From assembly GCA_009767595.1 (NCBI GenBank), contig VSDK01023792.1, forward strand, positions 413,173-477,172: a stretch of 64,000 nt of DNA, given 5' to 3'. Every line of letters begins with the position of its first letter. Position 1 is the stretch's first letter. Shown one piece after another: positions 48,540 to 59,523 of the stretch. The DNA comes from Symbiodinium kawagutii. Taxonomy: Eukaryota; Sar; Dinophyceae; Suessiales; Symbiodiniaceae. A model generated the notes under the pieces. That model was given only the letters and a program-made list of their open reading frames with translations, did not search any database and was not told where the DNA came from. The position numbers and the translations under genes were made by a program.

Positions 48540-51055
48540 CTCCCATCAAAATAACTTAACAAAGCACCAAAACAGGGTGTCCACAAACAGTGTACCTGAA
48601 AAGCGCACACACAGGAAAAAGGAGCCAAAACAAAATGTCTAGGAAAGTCTTACTATCAGTGTAGGGTTGTCCGAGAATGGTGTGCTCCCCAAACTGGTGG
48701 TTTCTGTGCTAATAACGATCACTAGCGGTTGGTTGAGGTGTTGACTTCTTTGAACTTTAATCCCTCCTATGAGTTCGGAAAACTACTAGATAGTGTACTA
48801 AACAAAAAGAGATAAACTTATAAACCATACCCTACCCACCTTTATAGTAGGTAACCAACCCTAAAAAGCAATGGTAGATACCAGCTGGTTTCCTACTATA
48901 GAGGTATCTGGAAGGGTAGAGATAATTGAATAAGTCTAGAAATTGTGATAATTTATAAAATAGTCTCTCTTTAAGCAAACTGGTCAACCACGGACACTGA
49001 CGCTCGCACAAGTGCTTTTGCTTGTCATTGGAGAGTGGAGGCGGATCCTCGTGGTGTCAGTGGGTCTGTCTACACCTACAGTGCTTCCAGAAAGCCATGT
49101 GGCTGTCCAGTTATGATGCAACCCCCCAAAACTGGTGATGCCCATGGTTCCCCCGGCTAAAACAATTGTAGCCATGGTTTTTGCATACCTCTCATATACT
49201 TCCCCACGAAAAGAGACGGGTTTAGAGCACTCAATCTATGGACAGTATCACAGATTTCAGTCAATTCCCGAGGAGGGGCCAGGGATGGGTTTAAGATGTT
49301 TCATAAATCAATCTCTTGACCCTCAGTATCTTCGGTTGCTGCGATTTCCACCTTTGACAGAAACTGCAGCCGGAGCTTGTAACATGCCGTCATCGAAAGG
49401 GCGGGAATCAGGAGTAGACTACAGCTGATAGCTTCCAATCAACAAAATTACCAAAGGGGATGGTTGGAGACAGCTCCATGAATCAACCAACCATTTCTCA
49501 CACATTCTCGTTTCCCACCATGCTCCAAACAATGTACAAACGGCACCGCAACTGATACTACCAAAAGCTGTCAACTCCATGGTATCACTTGGGGACTTAA
49601 AATCAGATCGCTATTTCTTTTTTGGGATCTGGTTTGATCTGATATCTGCTGAGGCGTGTGATGCGGGCGAATGATGCCCAATAGGCTCGGTACTGCATCA
49701 ATTTACAGGATTGCCTCTAACCAATGATCAACCTGCTACCACGTGCTCCCCACCCCCTAACAGCCAGAATTCAACGGGGAATCAATATCAACATAGGAAT
49801 CGCTTTGGGTTGTCTGCACGACATTTGCTGATTGCATCTCCAAATAAAGAATTGGCCAACTCATCATCTTAGTCGATCTTTTTGGACAGTCAATGGTGCC
49901 AGTTCCATCAACGGGAAGTTGCTCAACATGGAAATGCTGGTCCATCCCCGTCAATTTCTACCACTTTGGCAGGGACACCAACTGGCACTGGTCACTTGAC
50001 CAGGTCACATGGGATCGTTTAGAAATGTTGCGAATAATTTTGCCTTGCCAGGTCAACTACCATCATCTTGGACTCTTTCCATGGATTCTTTCCATCTCTT
50101 TCCCAAGGACATCCAGGTATCATTACTAAGCACCCGCACTGATGCCTGCGTACGCTGGCTGATCCTGAAGCACGTTCTGCGGGCTGACCCGTGGAGTGAC
50201 GGGCTCGTGCGGCACCCATGGGGTTTGGGTAGGGGTCGGGCTAGGGGCACGCATTCAATTTTAGGGCTTGCAACATTGAACCGTTGCCGTGGCTTAATCC
50301 CTGTGCCATCTGATGGTTTGATGGTGCTTAGGTTCTTATCTTCTGGGCCTTTGGATTTACCTCGCAAAAGAAAGGTCACTGTGATCAATTCAATGGACAT
50401 GCAGAATGTTTGCGAACATGGCTGTTTCACCACTGAATGCTCTTCCATGAAGGATTTCAACAACAAATAGGCCACTAGGCACTGTGAGTAGAAAATTTCC
50501 CGGAGGTGCGGATCAGTAGCAAAATATAACGCTTACTAACATGCGCTTACTCACCTCGGAATGAGGGGTGGTGGATGGTGGCGCCCTCAAAAGCTCTGAA
50601 GCCTTCAAAGGTTCGAAAAATAATCAGATCCAAAGATTCCCAGTTCCGGCAGCATAGATCCCTCAATCTTTACACAGGGAATAGGTCGGAACTGGGTGAC
50701 CCTATGACTTCGCAAATGCCCACATGGCTCCACGATGTGGTTCCACCGTGCCTCATTCTCCCAAGGCTACATGGCTTGCAGTGTTTCACACGGCACGGAT
50801 CGATGTTGATGCTTCCGTGCTGGATTCCACCCACCTTCGACCATGCATACATCGTCCATCCAAGTCAAATAGTGATGGTTTCAGGCCAAGTGCCTGGGAA
50901 TGTCTCCAATCATTTAGACGTGTTTGACGTGGGAAGCACGAAATAATCTACAATCTACCTGTGACACGATGACGATGCTTTTACTAAAGAAGAAACAATG
51001 CCGTGTTCCACTGCAACATCATCCGGGGCACTAACTTGCAAGTTGTTGTGTTCAG
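48540..51055. other. Several weak exon candidates
   Basis: Open but unresolved pieces: plus 49372-49421 after TTTCCACCTTTGACAG (KLQPELVTCRHRKGGNQ); a GC-rich island at 50120-50225 (plus includes DACVRWLILKHVLRADPWSD); and plus frames at 50575-50946, two of which overlap. The minus strand is open at 50050-50475 as well. None has two clean borders, so no gene is called. Confidence 0.35.
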
Positions 51056-51552
51056 ACCTCTGCGATGAAGCTCGAGCAGTGGTTTGAAGACAACGCGCGC
51101 AGTGCGACTGTCCATGCGTGTAAAAAGTGCATCATGGGTCGTGGCCTAGTACGAGCAACGTAAGAGAATGATCCTGTTCCAGGCAGTTCAGTGCAAGTGA
51201 CAAACGCAGGCAAAACAACTAGATGCAACCACACATGCTTCTACCCAAATGGACTACTCCAACAATGAGGGACTTTAGGTAGAACCATCGACAAGAAACT
51301 ATTGCCGATGGAAACAGCCAATAATTTGCAAACAAATCAATGCTAACGAGTCCACGTTGTATGATGCCCCACTGCAGTTTGGTATCAGCAGTTGGTCGTC
51401 GAGCTCCCAACTTTTCTCCTTGGGATGCTCCACTTAGTCGGCCAAACATTGGGCCGCACATGTGTTCTGTGAAATGGCCCCAAATCGTCAAAGGACGCTG
51501 GGGTGAATTGGCCAGCAGCCGGTCGCCGGTTGCTGGTCCCCTATCAATTTGA
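51056..51552 (+). CDS. Last two exons of an unknown gene
   Basis: Exon 51056-51159 has the acceptor TTGTTGTGTTCAG and the consensus donor CAAC/GTAAGA. It reads MKLEQWFEDNARSATVHACK then KCIMGRGLVRA. Exon 51378-51552 (acceptor ATGCCCCACTGCAG) joins in phase across a split Thr codon, reads NFSPWDAPLSRPNIGPHMCS, and ends at a TGA. The phase match over both borders supports the join. The minus strand of the second exon is also open, which is a caution. Cys and Trp content suggests a small soluble domain; no family is recognised. Confidence 0.55.
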
Positions 51553-51756
51553 AAGCCATATCTGACATGATCATACATAATAAAATGTAGAAAAAAATCT
51601 GTGTGAACACTCACAGTTCTACAAAAAAGTCACCACATCATCAAATAACCATAATCAATGGTGAACCATAGTGATAACTAGATCATTAATAAACTGAATC
51701 AATCATCATCTCCAGTTGCAACCATCCACACGCAACAGCCTTCTGGTGCTGTGCAG

Positions 51757-51850
51757 CGCTTCAAGACGAAGCCATCAAGACCGCAGCGAACTCCATGAGG
51801 CCTGGACCCAAGGAAGCAACGCAAGGACTCGACGCAAAGGAAGCCAAGTG
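51757..51850 (+). CDS. Internal exon, unknown protein
   Basis: The acceptor TGGTGCTGTGCAG and donor AAGTG/GTGTAC bound two bases, 30 codons (LQDEAIKTAANSMRPGPKEA then TQGLDAKEAK) and two bases. The Ala/Lys/Glu-rich composition suggests a helical or disordered segment. An adjacent plus frame at 52374 (FMHFGCFQWPPDLW) is in phase with it but its strand is uncertain. Confidence 0.5.
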
Positions 51851-51997
51851 GTGTACACATCTTTGGTACTGAATGATAGTTATACAGTATATATACTATA
51901 TATATATACTATGTATATATACTGCACTGTATACTATAGTTATGTCACTGAATGATTCTACTGTAGTTGATGAGTTAGTTAATGATAGTTATATACT

Positions 51998-52300
51998 AGG
52001 TGATAATGAATGATTCTGATCCATGATCATTGAGTAATTCATTATGATAATAGGGATACTGAATGATTCTAGTTGATAATGAGTGATTCTGATCCATGAT
52101 CATTGAGTAATTCATTATGATGATAGGGATACTGAATGATTCTAGTTGATAATGAATGATTCTGATCCATGATCATTGAGGAAATCATTATGATGATAGG
52201 GATACTGAATGATTCTAGTTGATAATGAATGATTCTGATCCATGATCATTAAGTAGTACTTCATTATGATGATAGGGATACTGAATGATTCTTAATCTCA
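51998..52300. repeat. 73-bp minisatellite, about four copies
   Basis: Units starting ACTGAATGATTCTAGTTGAT begin at 52058, 52131, 52204 and 52279, i.e. spaced 73, 73 and 75 bp, with a partial unit before. Each unit contains ATGATCAT and ATCCATGATCATTGAG, locally palindromic. Copies differ by few substitutions. Confidence 0.9.
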
Positions 52301-52372
52301 GATTGATGGTTGAGACTGAATGATTCTGGCTGATAGTGATTGATACAGGTTGATACTTCCTCAGCAAATCAC

Positions 52373-52515
52373 CACCCAGCAGGACCCAACATTTCATGCA
52401 CTTCGGCTGTTTCCAATGGCCCCCGGACCTGTGGCGTAGGGAAACTGCTCCATGGTGACTGTGGGAACAGCACCTCACGCGGGACTCTGGCGCTTCGAAA
52501 GCGGCAAATGGTCAC
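52373..52515. CDS. Exon candidate, strand unclear
   Basis: Plus: acceptor TCACCACCCAG and donor CCATG/GTGACT, including HFMHFGCFQWPPDLWRRETA, in phase with 51757-51850. Minus: a frame with VPREVLFPQSPWSSFPTPQV ending in a TGA would make a terminal exon. The phase link to the plus neighbour tips the balance slightly to plus. Confidence 0.35.
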
Positions 52516-52615
52516 CACCAGCACCCATGAATGGAAACCCCTAAACCCATCCATGCATAGAATTCATCAATTCATGGAATAGTTTGATCTCTACGTTGGA
52601 TTCCATGCTTCGCAG

Positions 52616-52813
52616 ATGTTTGAAGACCTCCTGGATGTGAGGAAAGCTTGGGCGAAGCTTGGGGATGTTCTGGCGATGTGAGCACCAACGTGACTCATGG
52701 CACCATGGGCCCGTCACAGCTCCACCTTCTCCGTCCCAATGCGCGACCAGTCCGGAGTTGACCTCAGGGCTCACAAGTGCGGCACTCCATTTCTTGGCAC
52801 ATCCAGCAAGTGA
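52616..52813 (+). CDS. Last two exons of an unknown gene
   Basis: Exon 52616-52677 (acceptor TTCCATGCTTCGCAG, donor GCGAT/GTGAGC) reads MFEDLLDVRKAWAKLGDVLA. Exon 52720-52813 (acceptor GGCCCGTCACAG) completes a split Ile codon, reads STFSVPMRDQSGVDLRAHKC and ends TSSK and TGA. The intron is only 42 bases, short for this genome. The first exon begins exactly with ATG after an AG, so it could be the trans-spliced start of a tiny gene; this is inference only. The minus strand over 52620-52770 is open too. No family is recognised. Confidence 0.5.
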
Positions 52814-53228
52814 TCAGAGATCAAAACATCCACTAAACTCCAGGTGGATGACTAAACTCCAGGTGGATGATCAAACATCCCTTAGTTTATGACTAAACTC
52901 CAGGGATGTTTTTTCATTCTCTAAACTTCATAGACTTCGGCAAAACCAGATACTTCTTGTGTTAGTCGTCAGTGAGGGAATTCAAGACAAACAAGCATCA
53001 ACAATGACTTTTTGATCCAGATGTGATTCAGCAAGACCAACAATGCGAAGTAGATGAAGCGTGTCTAAGCAACTGGGAGTCACAACTACCTGTTCAAGCC
53101 TGTCTGAGTTTTTAATTCACTACAGCAGTGACGTTGTTTCTGAAAATCCGGAAAGTCACAACTCGCTGAAGGTGCACAGCCTGATGATCATCTGCAAGGT
53201 CGAACCATCCGTCCTCCAGATCTTACAG

Positions 53229-53296
53229 CGCCAAGCTGCAATGGCAAATAGCGCGGCTGGTAGGGTGACCCACTGCTTGGACTGGAAGACTGAACG
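53229..53296 (+). CDS. Possible internal exon
   Basis: The acceptor CAGATCTTACAG and donor GAACG/GTACCT enclose 22 codons plus two bases (RQAAMANSAAGRVTHCLDWK). The frame stays open on both sides. A minus frame with SKQWVTLPAALFAIAAWRCK is an alternative. Confidence 0.35.
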
Positions 53297-53915
53297 GTAC
53301 CTGTCCACGCTGGTCACCAACCTCCCAATTGATGGATGGCAGCACCAAATGGTAGGTGCTGCTAAAATCTTGGCAAATGAACACCCCATTTTCAGCCAAC
53401 CATTTGGCAAATGAACTATGGGGTGTCCGGCCATTTTCTGTTCATTATCATGTTGACTATGTCACTATGTTAGGTGTTTCAGGAGAACTGATGATATAAC
53501 CTTTAGATGGAAGCTGATTGTTTGAGGTGTTGCACTTTCACTTTTTGATGAGGTGTGGAAGTTTGTATATCAACACTTACGAGGACAACCCGCGTGCTTT
53601 ATTGGAATCATTATCACACGTGGACAAATTCTGCACTCTTGGTGAACGCCCCAAAAACACAAAGATTGATAAATGAACGAAGAATCGTATTTTGGGATGT
53701 TCCTGGTGTTCATGATATTTGGCAGTGATCAGCAACCATACTTGACGTTGACTATTTATTCAAGGGTGAAGGACCGTATACTGCACCCATCTTCAACTCA
53801 ACACTAGATAGCCATACTCTGTCCGCTTTTTTTGTTTGTGGGAACACCTATGATCCTATCCTATAATGTGCATCTTGCCGCGAACACAAGGTAGAACAAC
53901 CTGACCTTCACTTAC

Positions 53916-53964
53916 AAAAAGACGACGCGTTGACCGCAAACCCGAGGACAAACATGCCCACGCG
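53916..53964 (-). CDS. Short exon, possible membrane segment
   Basis: A strong acceptor (CTCAAACAACCTTTAG) and a consensus donor TTTTT/GTAAGT bound 49 bases. One minus frame reads RVGMFVLGFAVNASSF, hydrophobic enough for part of a transmembrane helix; a second frame (AWACLSSGLRSTRRLF) is also open. The plus strand has an open but borderless frame. Confidence 0.4.
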
Positions 53965-54289
53965 CTAAAGGTTGTTTGAGCCGTTCCTTTGAAAGAAATG
54001 ATGCAAACAGTTGAGATGCCTCTGCCCCTGGGCATGGCTTCCAAGGTGGATGGATCAACTTAGCCCAGTATGCTAAGTTAGATGGTTCACCTTCGCCCAG
54101 TGATGCATCCTGCTGAGTTACAGCCCATTGACATCGATGATCATACAGCGCATATACTGTAAAAGAATCGATTGTATAAGAATTTGAGGGACCCTCAACA
54201 GATGATGCTGGAAAATCCAGCCCAATGGAAGTTCAGAATTTCAGGGACCCTAGGCATCCCTAGGCCAACAATTTGGGACCCCTTGCGGA

Positions 54290-54417
54290 TGCACTGTAGA
54301 TGGGGTCCTTGGACATCCCCAATGGATCCACCATGGGCCACTGGACGGGCCTGGCACCCAGCGAGGACTCAATGGAACCGCTGGCGTTTGCGGTTCCACC
54401 GCTTTCGCCAGACTTGC
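54290..54417. CDS. Exon candidate, strand unclear
   Basis: Plus: after [31 protein letters not shown] then [10 protein letters not shown], running into the tetranucleotide array. Minus: a Ser/Gly-rich frame, [20 protein letters not shown], without a proper donor. Both are protein-like. Plus has the better acceptor. Confidence 0.35.
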
Positions 54418-54602
54418 GCATGGCTCTGGCTCTCCTCGCTTGGCTGGCTGGGTGGCTGGCTGGGTGGGTGGCTGGGTGGATGGATGGATGGCTGGGTGGG
54501 TTGGTTGGTTGGATCGATGGATGGATGGATGCATAGGTGGATAAATGGATGCATAGGTGGATGGGTGGATGGGTGGATGGATGGATGGATGGATGGATGG
54601 AA
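54418..54602. repeat. (GGCT)n/(GGTG)n/(GGAT)n array
   Basis: A tetranucleotide array whose unit shifts from GGCT through GGTT and GGTG to GGAT along its length. It makes Gly/Trp/Asp or Pro/His/Ser frames in every phase. Confidence 0.95.
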
Positions 54603-55010
54603 CCAGATTTGAGCAACTACTTGGGGTATCAACATAAACGCTTGGGCCGTTTCTGTAGTTCTCGCAATCTGATAAAATGGGTTCAGCATGCCACACCAAG
54701 ATGGGCTGCAGATAATTGTTAGTTCCTGGCATTGCAGGTTACAAACCATCATGTTAGCTGAAAGAGTAACCATTTCTCAGTAGGAATTGAATTTGACGTA
54801 TGGATAGATTCACATGTACAAATCATGGCATACTAGATCATACTATCATTCATTCTGAGCATATTCGGACTTGCAAGGACCGTTTGGCACCATCATTGTC
54901 CGTATGTCTTGGGGCAGAATCAAGTGACGGCTGGTTGTAGGTACATGGCATCATGACCAAAAGGGTAGAACGTGTGCCACCAAATTATATCGATGGGATT
55001 TTTCTTGGCA
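54603..55010. other. No gene seen
   Basis: No supported exon. Confidence 0.4.
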
Positions 55011-55165
55011 ACCAGAATGGTCCTTGTCACAACTCCGGAGAAAGTCGCCAGTTGGGCTTTCTTGATCCCAGTCACCGTTCCCATCCCAGTATTTGCGGGT
55101 CTACCCTTACCGGAAAGCCGAGGATGCATCATACACATCATAGACCCTATGCTTGAGCTGTTGGG
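55011..55165. CDS. Exon candidate, strand unclear
   Basis: Plus: after TTCTTGGCAACCAG, about 49 codons with VASWAFLIPVTVPIPVFAGL, a possible transmembrane helix, to a donor TTGG/GTACCC. Minus: 55157-55111 with acceptor TACCCAACAG and consensus-like donor TTTCCG/GTAAGG, reading LKHRVYDVYDASSAF. The minus borders are better, the plus frame longer. An 11-bp inverted pair CATAGACCCT / AGGGTCTATG at 55138 and 55186 borders the island. Confidence 0.35.
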
Positions 55166-57253
55166 TACCCGTGGCTCTCGGAGGGTCTATGACCCAGCGA
55201 CCCTCCGCTTGTTTCTCTTCTGTTTCTCTTCTGAGGGTACCCTCAAAACATCCAATATCATCCATTTGTAGTAATAAACCATCATGGTTGGCATATCCAC
55301 TATTATTGCTAAAAATCTCCCTATCATTAGCCGTTGCGAACCATCAATAATCCAACCATATCCAACCACTATATCCTTCACAGAATGTACTGTATCCATG
55401 CGTTCCGCCTCCAGCTGAATGAAGATTTCCCCAGCGGATCAAACCACTCTTAGCGCATGCTTGGCTTGTCGCCTGCGGCGGCGAACAAACGACACAACGG
55501 GATGATAGAAGCGAGCTGATGGTGAAGAGTGCTGAATACCGGTTAATATTTCCAAAACAGTTGTGAACAAGATTTGTTCACAATGGCCAAGAGCGATGAC
55601 AATTTCATGATAAAGTTTGCTTACTCATACTGCAATGTTAATATTGCCAATAGTTTTAATACGTCGTGTGCACCATGGTCAACATTGGTAGCAACTTGAT
55701 CATCCAGGTTGCTTAATCATAGTTAAACGTTGATATTGCCGGTAGTTTGAAATAGTCTCAACATGTGGCGGTGTACATGCTGATAAGCAACAAATTGATA
55801 ATCCAAGCTGCTGAAACATAGTGGAACGTTGATATTGTGTTGGAACGGTGATATTCGCATTTGTTGTTTAAGCAAATACTGTACATGTGTTGAAAGTGGG
55901 AAACATGGGATTGTTGAAACTGCCAATAGATTCTAACCAAATTTCATTCACTCATAGTGATGAAACATGGTAACCACTGAAAAATCACCAAGAATTACCA
56001 AGGTTTTGAAACAAAGTGGTAGCGTTGCCAAATATCAAATTACCATGCGCCTATGGTTTGTGTGTTTGGTGATGGCCAATGCTTCGCAAATGCTCAAATC
56101 CATGATCCCCCGCGTCCATGTGGGATAGGTTGTTGGTGACATCCAAAGTAACCAAAGTGACCATCTTCTCTAAGAATGGCAGTCAGTGTTTGGTAGTGAT
56201 TGATAGTGGTTGACAGTAGTGGTTGGTTGATAATACCTGATGGTAGTCTTGGTGATCAACAGCTACATATTCACCTGGGTGCTTGGATGCGTTGGTGCCT
56301 CAGTGTTCAAATTGAACTCCTTGCGTAAGTTCCCCAGGTCGCCCAACCTCGGTAGCAGTGAGCAGTGCCGATCTGCACTGGTGACTGGATCATTATCTGA
56401 AACAAAACAAGCCTTGGAAAACTGTTACCCTCCGGTAAACAAACCTGGCAATGGAAAAACCATCATTTTGTTGGGAAAAACCCTAGGAAATCAGCTATAA
56501 ATGGTGGATTTTCCATTGCCAGGTTAGTTCACCAGAGTGTAGCTGTTCCCAAATTTTCCTTCAAATGCTTGAGATTTGTGGATCACTGGTGGTGGTATAT
56601 GATCATTGATCACCTCCTGAATTGTTTGGGTCAACGTTGTGTGGATCACTTGCCACCACCTCTGATGCATTCCGGTGTTACAGGTGACTCAGGTACAGTC
56701 TTCCTTCAGCGCTTCACGGGGGTCGGAAATCCTAAACTAGGCAGGACCTATGAAATCCTCACTCTAAGCAATCTTCCAATATGATTGGTGTCTGATCTTT
56801 GAGGCTTATCATGTCCAAGAAGAGTACCCTTGGCGACAGTTCCTCAGAGCTTTGAATCTTCAGAATAGGATGACAATCCCGCATATTCATGATTCTTGGT
56901 TCGAATGTCAGAATGCCCACGCTGAAGATAACTGTTGGTGTCCTCTAGAAACATGATTGTAATGTGAGCGCCCCTGCAGCAGCAAAACATTTTCACACGA
57001 TTCTGAAAGAAACCCTTGCAAGCTGGGCATGATAAAACCCTGATCGCCATTGAGTTCGCTTGGTTAGCGCTGGATACATGAACACAGTCAAATGCTGCTC
57101 AAAACATGCAAAAATGGTACGGTGAGCCCCCGAGGCTGGCTGGTCTCCCTTCCCAAAAGCGAGCTATTTGGGATCACATTTGGGATCACATTTGGGATGG
57201 TTGAGAAGCAACTTTTTATGAGGCCTTTAGCCCCTATAGCTGGCTGATGCTAG
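55166..57253. other. No firm exon
   Basis: A GC-rich spot at 55440-55500 has a good minus acceptor (TTGTTCGCCGCCGCAG) followed by GDKPSMR and a stop, a possible tiny terminal exon. A foldback lies at 56431-56538 and a TTGGGATCACA triplication at 57170-57200. Confidence 0.35.
56431..56538. repeat. Foldback element with about 37-bp arms
   Basis: The left arm 56431-56467 and right arm 56501-56538 are inverted copies sharing AACCTGGCAATGGAAAA. The outer ends CTCCGGTAAAC and GTTCACCAGAG are also complementary with few mismatches. A fragment of the same family lies at 62917-62940 (CACTCCGGCAAACTAACCTG). Confidence 0.8.
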
Positions 57254-57683
57254 CAAAGCTGTCCAACGAACTGACTCGCAAGCCCAGGCACAAAGAACTC
57301 AGAAGCTGCTCAGACTCCTTCCTCCTGGCCAAAGGTGAACACAAAAATCCGACCTTGTGGTGAAGTTGAAGCATCAATAAGCATCATATTTCATAATATG
57401 TGATGAAATTAAATCATACGAGGTCATAGTGTGGGTTCAAACGCAATCATGATCACTATGCGCTTTTTCTGAATCCACTGTGACAAGCCTCAAACTCATC
57501 GGAGCAGCCCAGGAGGCACAAGGGGTTTGGGTCTCCATGACGCGTCCAGTCCAGGCGTTACCCAGTGGAGATCGCGGCTCGGAAGCTCACGACTCGGTCC
57601 TTTTGGTCTCTCTCATCCTCAAGGAAGATTCAGCCTGGAACGAGGCACTTAACAACACCAATCAGTCGATCTTTACCACATAG
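57254..57683 (+). CDS. Last two exons of an unknown gene
   Basis: Exon 57254-57334 (acceptor CTGATGCTAG, donor CCAAAG/GTGAAC) reads VQRTDSQAQAQRTQKLLRLL. A split Ser codon joins exon 57488-57683 in phase. That exon reads LKLIGAAQEAQGVWVSMTRP then a Ser/Asp-rich linker and HDSVLLVSLILKEDSAWNEA, ending at TAG. The mixed hydrophobic and charged pattern fits a folded domain. The minus strand is interrupted by stops in the second exon. No family is recognised. Confidence 0.55.
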
Positions 57684-58247
57684 TGGATGCTTGTTTCTTC
57701 AGCTTGTTGGGTCTTTCACGCCCTGTGTGCAGGCTCAACTCGAATTGTTTTGCATATGCAAACACATGCGCTCTATCTGTAAAAAACGAAAATACACCAT
57801 CTGTATATCAAAACGCATATCTATAGAGATATCGTGTGAATTATTTCATTTGTATGTAACTATACACAGCGTATCTACTTGTTCAAGTGTGCAGTTTCGT
57901 GAATTCACGGATCCACTGATTGCTGTGCGACAAAGCAAAGACCTTGAACGTTCCACCCACCTTTCTGTAACAACTTGATACATCAACCGCGCTCATTGCA
58001 TTTTCTTTGAAAAGGCAGAGTCTCATAATCCCATGTCAATATACGCAAAAATCTCATTTGCCCAACCAAAAACTGAATCCAAGACTCAACAAAAACCTTG
58101 CTGCTTTTGATCATCTGTCTTGTCCTCTGGTAGCCCAACATTTGCTGCTACAAGATGCCAAATAGTATAGCAGCTACAGCATGCTCTACAAAATGCTCAA
58201 CCTACAAAATGCTGAATAGTCCCACATTCCATAAATGAACATAGTAA
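57684..58247. other. No gene seen
   Basis: Nothing gene-like; ACAAAATGCT motifs are repeated at 58188-58212. Confidence 0.4.
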
Positions 58248-58611
58248 TATGGCAGTGGGTCGAAAACCTGTGCCCCTGGTTTCCCCCATCATTAACCATT
58301 GTTTTATCTATTGTTACTGCTGATTATCCCCATGAAAGTTGGTTGGTTAGTATTGACCCATACCGGGAAGTTCATAAAAAACAGCCATACGTAAGTTGCG
58401 ACCATCCTTGTCTAACGCCTCCTGCTCCCCCCAGTTCAAAGTTGGTTCTTGCTTCTAGTGCATCGGAGCGTAGAGAAAAAAACAGCCATTTCGGTTTAAG
58501 GGTCTCAACCATGTAACCACCAACATTGACGTGGGGGTGGCCAGGGGGGAAGATGTGAGTTCATTGTCTTGGTTGTATGGCTGTTTTTTCTGAACTTCCC
58601 GGTAGCCATAT
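58248..58611 (+). repeat. Foldback family 2 copy, split by an insertion
   Basis: The family-2 sequence runs from ATATGGCAGTGGGT through CCTGGTTTCCCCC and CATTGTTTT to ATTGACCCA, and resumes after 58604 with GCCATAT, its expected 3' arm. The 240-bp element at 58363-58602 separates the two. Confidence 0.85.
58361..58604. mobile_element. 240-bp MITE with 28-bp terminal inverted repeats and TA duplication
   Basis: The ends 58363-58390 and 58575-58602 are inverted copies with one mismatch (outermost CCGGGAAGTTCA). TA occurs directly outside both ends (58361-58362 and 58603-58604), the target duplication typical of Tc1/mariner- and some PIF-like elements. Removing the element and one TA restores an intact family-2 repeat. 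It carries no credible protein, so it is non-autonomous and would depend on a transposase elsewhere. The near-identical ends imply a fairly recent insertion. Confidence 0.9.
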
Positions 58612-58739
58612 ATAGCTGGTATATCCCCTAGTATTGTTAACTTATTATCCCCTATTAACCATTAACCAACTTGTTGACTATACCCTTATTATTAACCACT
58701 AGCCATATAAATCCTATCAAGAAATTCCAAAGCTGTTGG

Positions 58740-58870
58740 CTGCCAGCCGTTGCCTTGGCTTCACGACATTCAGCGCCGTGCCTCCACTCGAGAGCACAAG
58801 CTTTCAAAGCGGCTCTCCCACCTGGAGCTCCATGGCTTCAACGAGCGAGGATGAGCCAACAGCAACAACC
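58740..58870 (+). CDS. Possible exon, unknown protein
   Basis: A GC-rich island after AAATTCCAAAG. The plus frame (LLAASRCLGFTTFSAVPPLE then a Ser/Thr-rich stretch with SMASTSEDEPTATT) runs on into the foldback element at 58881, so its end is unclear. The minus strand is partly open (GRAALKACALEWRHGAECRE). Low certainty. Confidence 0.3.
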
Positions 58871-58880
58871 AATGAACAAA

Positions 58881-58986
58881 TGGGTGTTTCTCAAGCCATA
58901 GGGGACCCCACAAGTTATGGTTGGTTTATTACTAAGAATGATTACTATTGGATGATTTGGGGGGACCCATATTTTGAGAAACCACC
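58881..58986 (+). repeat. Foldback family 1 copy
   Basis: From TGGGTGTTTCTCAAGCCATA with a GGGGACCCC block to GATGATTTGGGGGGACCC and TTTTGAGAAACCACCA. The best-preserved copy; the arms pair over about 28 bp. Confidence 0.85.
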
Positions 58987-59414
58987 AAATGGATTAACCA
59001 ATAAGTTAACACATGGATTTAGCAAATAGAATAACAAATTAGATGAACAAATAGACTAAAACATAGATTAACAAATAGATTAAGAAAATGGATTATCAAT
59101 TAGATTGACCAATAGATTCAATAGATTCAATAGATTAACAAATAGATCAAGAAAATAGATTGACAATTAGATTCACAAATAGATTAACCATGAACCGTCA
59201 TATTGATTCACAAATGGTTGTTGCTGATGATCAGGTTCTAATGAATCAGAATTATGATCAACAACCAGTTCTAATTCCGTTGATTCACGTAAAAATCAAC
59301 AAATAGACTAGCTAAAAATTTGACAAAGGAACATTTTATAAACTCTGTCCATGAAACTCCATATATAACTCCATGAGTTTCTCCCACCATAAAAAATATG
59401 GTATGTACAAATGA
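58987..59414. repeat. AGATTAACAAATAG degenerate repeats
   Basis: Between 59000 and 59290 short units such as AGATTAACAAAT and AATAGATTGACAAAT recur irregularly. No gene seen. Confidence 0.7.
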
Positions 59415-59523
59415 TGGGTGTTTCTCACGCAATAGGGGTACCCCTAAATCATCCAGCTTATTAACCACTTTTAGTAATAAACCAACCATTTGATGGGGTA
59501 CCCCATGGCTTGAGAAACCCCCA
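59415..59523 (+). repeat. Foldback family 1 copy
   Basis: TGGGTGTTTCTCACGCAATA, a GGGGTACCCC palindrome, AAATCATCC, then a second GGGGTACCCC and ATGGCTTGAGAAACCCCC. A loose right-arm fragment (ATGGCTTGAGAACCCCCC) follows at 59704, after ATTAACCATTGGTTAACCAT repeats at 59580-59700. Confidence 0.85.

Noticed and set aside
50009..50475. Overlapping frames of 153 (plus) and 140 (minus) codons
   Set aside because: Both strands open, no clean splice borders, and composition changes within the frame. At most a short exon at 50120-50225 is real.
54172..54773. Gly/Trp-rich plus frames and Pro/His/Ser-rich minus frames
   Set aside because: Mostly translation of the GGCT/GGAT array. Only 54290-54417 is kept as a weak candidate.
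58235..58516. 93-codon plus frame
   Set aside because: It crosses the border of the nested MITE and a family-2 repeat, so it is not a gene.
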